Shown: positions 12,820-15,223 of the stretch, in pieces
Layout of the letters: each line of letters opens with the position of its first letter
Position numbering within the stretch: the stretch's first letter is position 1
Origin: CAMLLJ01 sp035759585
Lineage (GTDB): Bacteria > Gemmatimonadota > Gemmatimonadetes > Gemmatimonadales > GWC2-71-9
Length of the DNA: 15,223 bases
NCBI GenBank assembly: GCA_035759585.1
Contig: DASTUP010000069.1
Location: 1 to 15,223 of the forward strand
Reading direction: 5' to 3'
The notes under the pieces: generated by a model
What the model was told of the DNA's origin: nothing
Seen by the model: only the letters and a program-made list of their open reading frames with translations
Database searches by the model: none
Translations under genes and position numbers: made by a program

Positions 12820-13967
12820 TGGGCGTGGATTCCATCCGCAGCTCCGAATTCGGCTCGCTGAACGGCGTCACCTACCTCAACAGCGCCAGCATCGGGCCGC
12901 TGCCGGAGCGCACGATTCGCGCGCTCGAGCGGTTCAACCGGATGCGCGGCGCACCGCATCTGCTTCCCGATCCCGATCTCTTCGCCATCTTCGCGGAATC
13001 GCGGAGGCTCGTGTCGCAGCTGATCAACGCGACACCCGAGGAGATCGCCCTCGCGACCAATACCTCCTACGGGCTCAATCTCGCCGCGCTCGCGCTCCCG
13101 CTCGAAAAGGGCGACGTCGTGCTGGTGAGCGACCGGGAATTTCCGGCGAACGTCTATCCCTGGCTCCACCTGCGTCAGCGTGGCATCGAGGTGGAGCTTG
13201 CGCCCGTCACCGCCGAGGGGTGGCCCGACGAAGCATACCTGCTGCAGCGGATCGCCGACCCCCGGGTCAGGGTGCTGGCGGTGTCGCTGGTGCAGTTCAG
13301 CAATGGCTATGCCGTGGACCTCGACGCCATTTCCCGCGCGACCCGCCGCACCGGCACGTGGCTGGTGGTCGACGCGATTCAGGGCCTCGGACAGGTGCCG
13401 GTGGACCTGCAGCGCACGCCGGTGGACATCCTCTCCTCCGGTGGCCAGAAATGGCTCCTTTCCCCCTGGGGCGCGGGATTCACCTATGTCCGCCGCGAGC
13501 TCATCGGGCGGCTGTCCCCGCCGCTGGCGGGCTGGATGGCGTTCGAGGGCACAGACGATTTCTCCGAGCTTACCGCCTACCGCACCGAATTCCGCGATAC
13601 GGCCCGGCGGTTCGAGACCATCACGCTGCCGTTCCAGGATTTTGCCGGGTTCAACGAGTCGCTCGGGCTCATCCTGGCGGAAGGCCCCGCGCGCATCGGC
13701 ACCCATGCGCGCGCCTGCCAGGAGCCCGTGATCGAATGGGCGCGCCGTGCCGGCGTGCGGATCAGCTCGCCCGTCGGGGAGCACGGCTCGGCCATCCTCT
13801 GCATCGCTCCGCCAGATGCGGCGGCAGCCCATCGGCGATTGAGGGAAGCGAACGTGTACTGCAGCCTCCGGGAAGGCTCGATCCGGTTCAGCCCCCACCT
13901 GTTCAATACCGTCGACCAGATGGTACGCGTGACGGAGATCCTCCAGGAAACCAGGGAGAAACGATGA
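12819..13967 (+). CDS. Class V aminotransferase-like PLP enzyme
   Basis: A 382-residue fold-type I PLP enzyme of the aminotransferase class V / cysteine desulfurase-like superfamily. D185 and Q188 lie in VVDAIQGLGQVPVDL, and K211 in SSGGQKWLLSPWGAG is the predicted Schiff-base lysine. The N-terminal YLNSASIGPLP block is typical of isopenicillin-N-epimerase-like and selenocysteine-lyase-like members. The Cys-bearing loop that SufS-type desulfurases carry near the C-terminus (HHCAQ-like) is not visible. A cysteine desulfurase role is therefore unlikely, and the substrate is open. The ATG shares one base with the permease stop (TGATG) and has GGAG (12810-12813) five bases upstream. The gene is in one transcription unit with the permease and the HerA-like ATPase. 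Confidence 0.88.
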   Translation: MGVDSIRSSEFGSLNGVTYLNSASIGPLPERTIRALERFNRMRGAPHLLPDPDLFAIFAESRRLVSQLINATPEEIALATNTSYGLNLAALALPLEKGDVVLVSDREFPANVYPWLHLRQRGIEVELAPVTAEGWPDEAYLLQRIADPRVRVLAVSLVQFSNGYAVDLDAISRATRRTGTWLVVDAIQGLGQVPVDLQRTPVDILSSGGQKWLLSPWGAGFTYVRRELIGRLSPPLAGWMAFEGTDDFSELTAYRTEFRDTARRFETITLPFQDFAGFNESLGLILAEGPARIGTHARACQEPVIEWARRAGVRISSPVGEHGSAILCIAPPDAAAAHRRLREANVYCSLREGSIRFSPHLFNTVDQMVRVTEILQETREKR

Positions 13968-15223
13968 CGTCGTTCGCGGAAATGCTCAGCGGATATGGTT
14001 TCGACGTCCCCGCCATCACGCTCGGTGGCGCACTGGATCAGGAAGGTGCCATCCATCCCGCTCCGCTCGTGCGCATCCCGCTCGCGATGATGAACCGCCA
14101 CGGCCTCGTTGCCGGCGCCACGGGCACCGGAAAGACCCGCACGCTGCAGCTGCTCGCCGAACAGCTCTCGGCGCAGGGCGTCCCCGTCTTCGTCGCCGAT
14201 ATCAAGGGGGACCTGCAGGGACTCGCGGTAGCGGGCGAAGCGAACGACAGGGTCACCGCACGCGCGGAGAGCATGGGGTACGGCTGGAAGCCAGCCGGTG
14301 CGCCGGTCGAGTTCGTGAGCCTGTCCGGACAGCAGGGCGTGCAGTTGCGGGCAACGGTGAGCTCGTTCGGGCCGCTCCTCCTCGCAAAGGTGCTCCGGCT
14401 CAACGAGACCCAGTCGAGCGTGCTGAGCCTCGTCTTCAAGTATTGCGACGACCAGGGACTCCCGCTCCTCGACTTCGCCGATCTCCGCAGCGTGCTGCAG
14501 TTCCTCACGTCGGACGCGGGGAAGGGGGCGCTCGTCGAGTACGGGGCGATCTCCTCGCAGAGCGTCGGAGTGCTCCTCCGGAAGATGGTGGAGCTGGAGC
14601 AGCAGGGTGCCGAGCAGTTCTTCGGCGAGCCGGAGTTCGACATCAACGACCTGCTCGTCACCACGGCCGACGGGCGCGGCGTCATCACCTGCCTCGAGCT
14701 GGCCGACGTGCAGGACCGCCCGGCGCTCTTCTCGACCTTCATGATGTGGCTCCTCGCGGAGCTCTACCAGGGCCTGCCGGAAGTCGGCGACATCGCGAAG
14801 CCGAAGCTCGTCTTCTTCTTCGACGAGGCGCACCTCCTCTTCGACGATGCGCCGAAGGCCTTCCTCGAGCAGGTGCAGCAGGTCGTGCGCCTCATCCGCT
14901 CGAAGGGGGTCGGGGTGTTCTTCGTGACGCAGACGCCGAAGGATGTGCCCGAGGAAGTCCTGGCCCAGCTCGGCAATCGCGTCCAGCACGCGCTCCGGGC
15001 GCACACGCCGAACGACGACAAGGCGCTGCGCGCCACGGTCCGCACCTACCCGAAGACGGCGTTCTACGACCTCGAGGAAACGCTTACTTCGCTCGGCACC
15101 GGTGAGGCGGTGGTGACCGCGCTCGATCCGAAGGGGCGGCCCACACCGGTCGTCGCGACGCGGCTGATTCCTCCGGCCGCCCGGATGGCGCCGCTTACGC
15201 CGGCGGAGCTCAAGGTCGAGCTC
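13964..15223 (+). CDS. HerA-like ATPase, DUF853/YjgR family (partial, C-terminus off the right edge)
   Basis: The 420 visible codons encode a RecA-fold ATPase of the HerA/FtsK group, the YjgR (DUF853) family; E. coli YjgR is about 500 residues, so about 80 are missing. Walker A is GATGTGKT at 51-58, followed by VPVFVADIKGDLQGLA. Walker B is KLVFFFDEAHLLF with D287 and E288. The VFFVTQTPKDVPEEVLAQLGNRVQHAL block after it is typical. The molecular role is not established; related HerA proteins translocate DNA in end processing. The ATG overlaps the aminotransferase stop by four bases (ATGA) and has GGGAG (13954-13958) five bases upstream. It could be called a helicase, but only the ATPase core is supported by the sequence. 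Confidence 0.92.
   Translation, partial: MTSFAEMLSGYGFDVPAITLGGALDQEGAIHPAPLVRIPLAMMNRHGLVAGATGTGKTRTLQLLAEQLSAQGVPVFVADIKGDLQGLAVAGEANDRVTARAESMGYGWKPAGAPVEFVSLSGQQGVQLRATVSSFGPLLLAKVLRLNETQSSVLSLVFKYCDDQGLPLLDFADLRSVLQFLTSDAGKGALVEYGAISSQSVGVLLRKMVELEQQGAEQFFGEPEFDINDLLVTTADGRGVITCLELADVQDRPALFSTFMMWLLAELYQGLPEVGDIAKPKLVFFFDEAHLLFDDAPKAFLEQVQQVVRLIRSKGVGVFFVTQTPKDVPEEVLAQLGNRVQHALRAHTPNDDKALRATVRTYPKTAFYDLEETLTSLGTGEAVVTALDPKGRPTPVVATRLIPPAARMAPLTPAELKVEL

Noticed and set aside
12285..13898. A 537-codon minus-strand frame and a 475-codon one at 13577-15004, opposite the permease, PLP and HerA-like genes
   Set aside because: Shadows of genes with clear family motifs; no ribosome site or recognisable domain.
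12819..13967. Cysteine desulfurase (SufS/CsdA) assignment for the class V PLP enzyme
   Set aside because: The PLP lysine is present but the catalytic Cys loop near the C-terminus is not visible, and no Fe-S assembly genes are nearby.
1..15223. Insertion sequences, prophage, CRISPR or tRNA genes
   Set aside because: No transposase or integrase frame, no spaced direct repeats and no cloverleaf-like sequence was seen; intergenic gaps are all under 100 bases.

Overview
The window is a gene-dense, high-GC stretch of bacterial chromosome (about two thirds G+C by eye). It holds 17 protein genes, two of them cut by the window edges. No tRNA, rRNA, mobile element or CRISPR array was seen, and no gene-free stretch exceeds 100 bases. 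The best guess for the source is a Gemmatimonadota-like member of the FCB group. The clues are a receiver-PglZ protein of the PorX type (best known from Bacteroidota), high GC, and promoters suggesting leaderless mRNAs. This is inference, because no rRNA gene is present.

Left region, minus strand, 6983 down to 1: one tightly packed housekeeping operon in the order yebC-ruvC-ruvA-(small zinc-ribbon gene)-ruvB-queA-tgt-yajC-def-fmt. Most junctions overlap or are separated by only 1-8 bases. The operon joins Holliday junction processing (RuvABC), queuosine tRNA modification (QueA, Tgt), a Sec accessory protein (YajC), and formylation and deformylation of the initiator methionine (Fmt, Def). The usual secD-secF pair after yajC is replaced by def-fmt. 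A 58-residue four-cysteine protein sits between ruvA and ruvB.

Middle region, 6984-10853: a compact divergent promoter serves the yebC operon and a small lipoprotein gene. That gene ends at a strong hairpin terminator shared with a convergent gene of unknown function. A second divergent promoter, with a dyad between its two -35 boxes, serves that unknown gene and a PorX-like response regulator. The regulator is followed 3 bases later by a GT4 glycosyltransferase gene.

Right region, 10854-15223: a minus-strand gene encodes a patatin-like phospholipase fused to a C-terminal single-cluster ferredoxin domain. Its stop codon shares a 10-bp hairpin with the glycosyltransferase stop codon. Only 18 bases separate its start from a divergent run of three translationally coupled genes: a DppC/OppC-type ABC permease, a class V aminotransferase, and a HerA-like (DUF853/YjgR) ATPase that runs off the right edge.

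The least ordinary items are the patatin-ferredoxin fusion, the PorX-like protein outside its usual setting, the zinc-ribbon gene inside the ruv operon, and a recurring TANNNT box 6-8 bases before start codons that lack a Shine-Dalgarno sequence.
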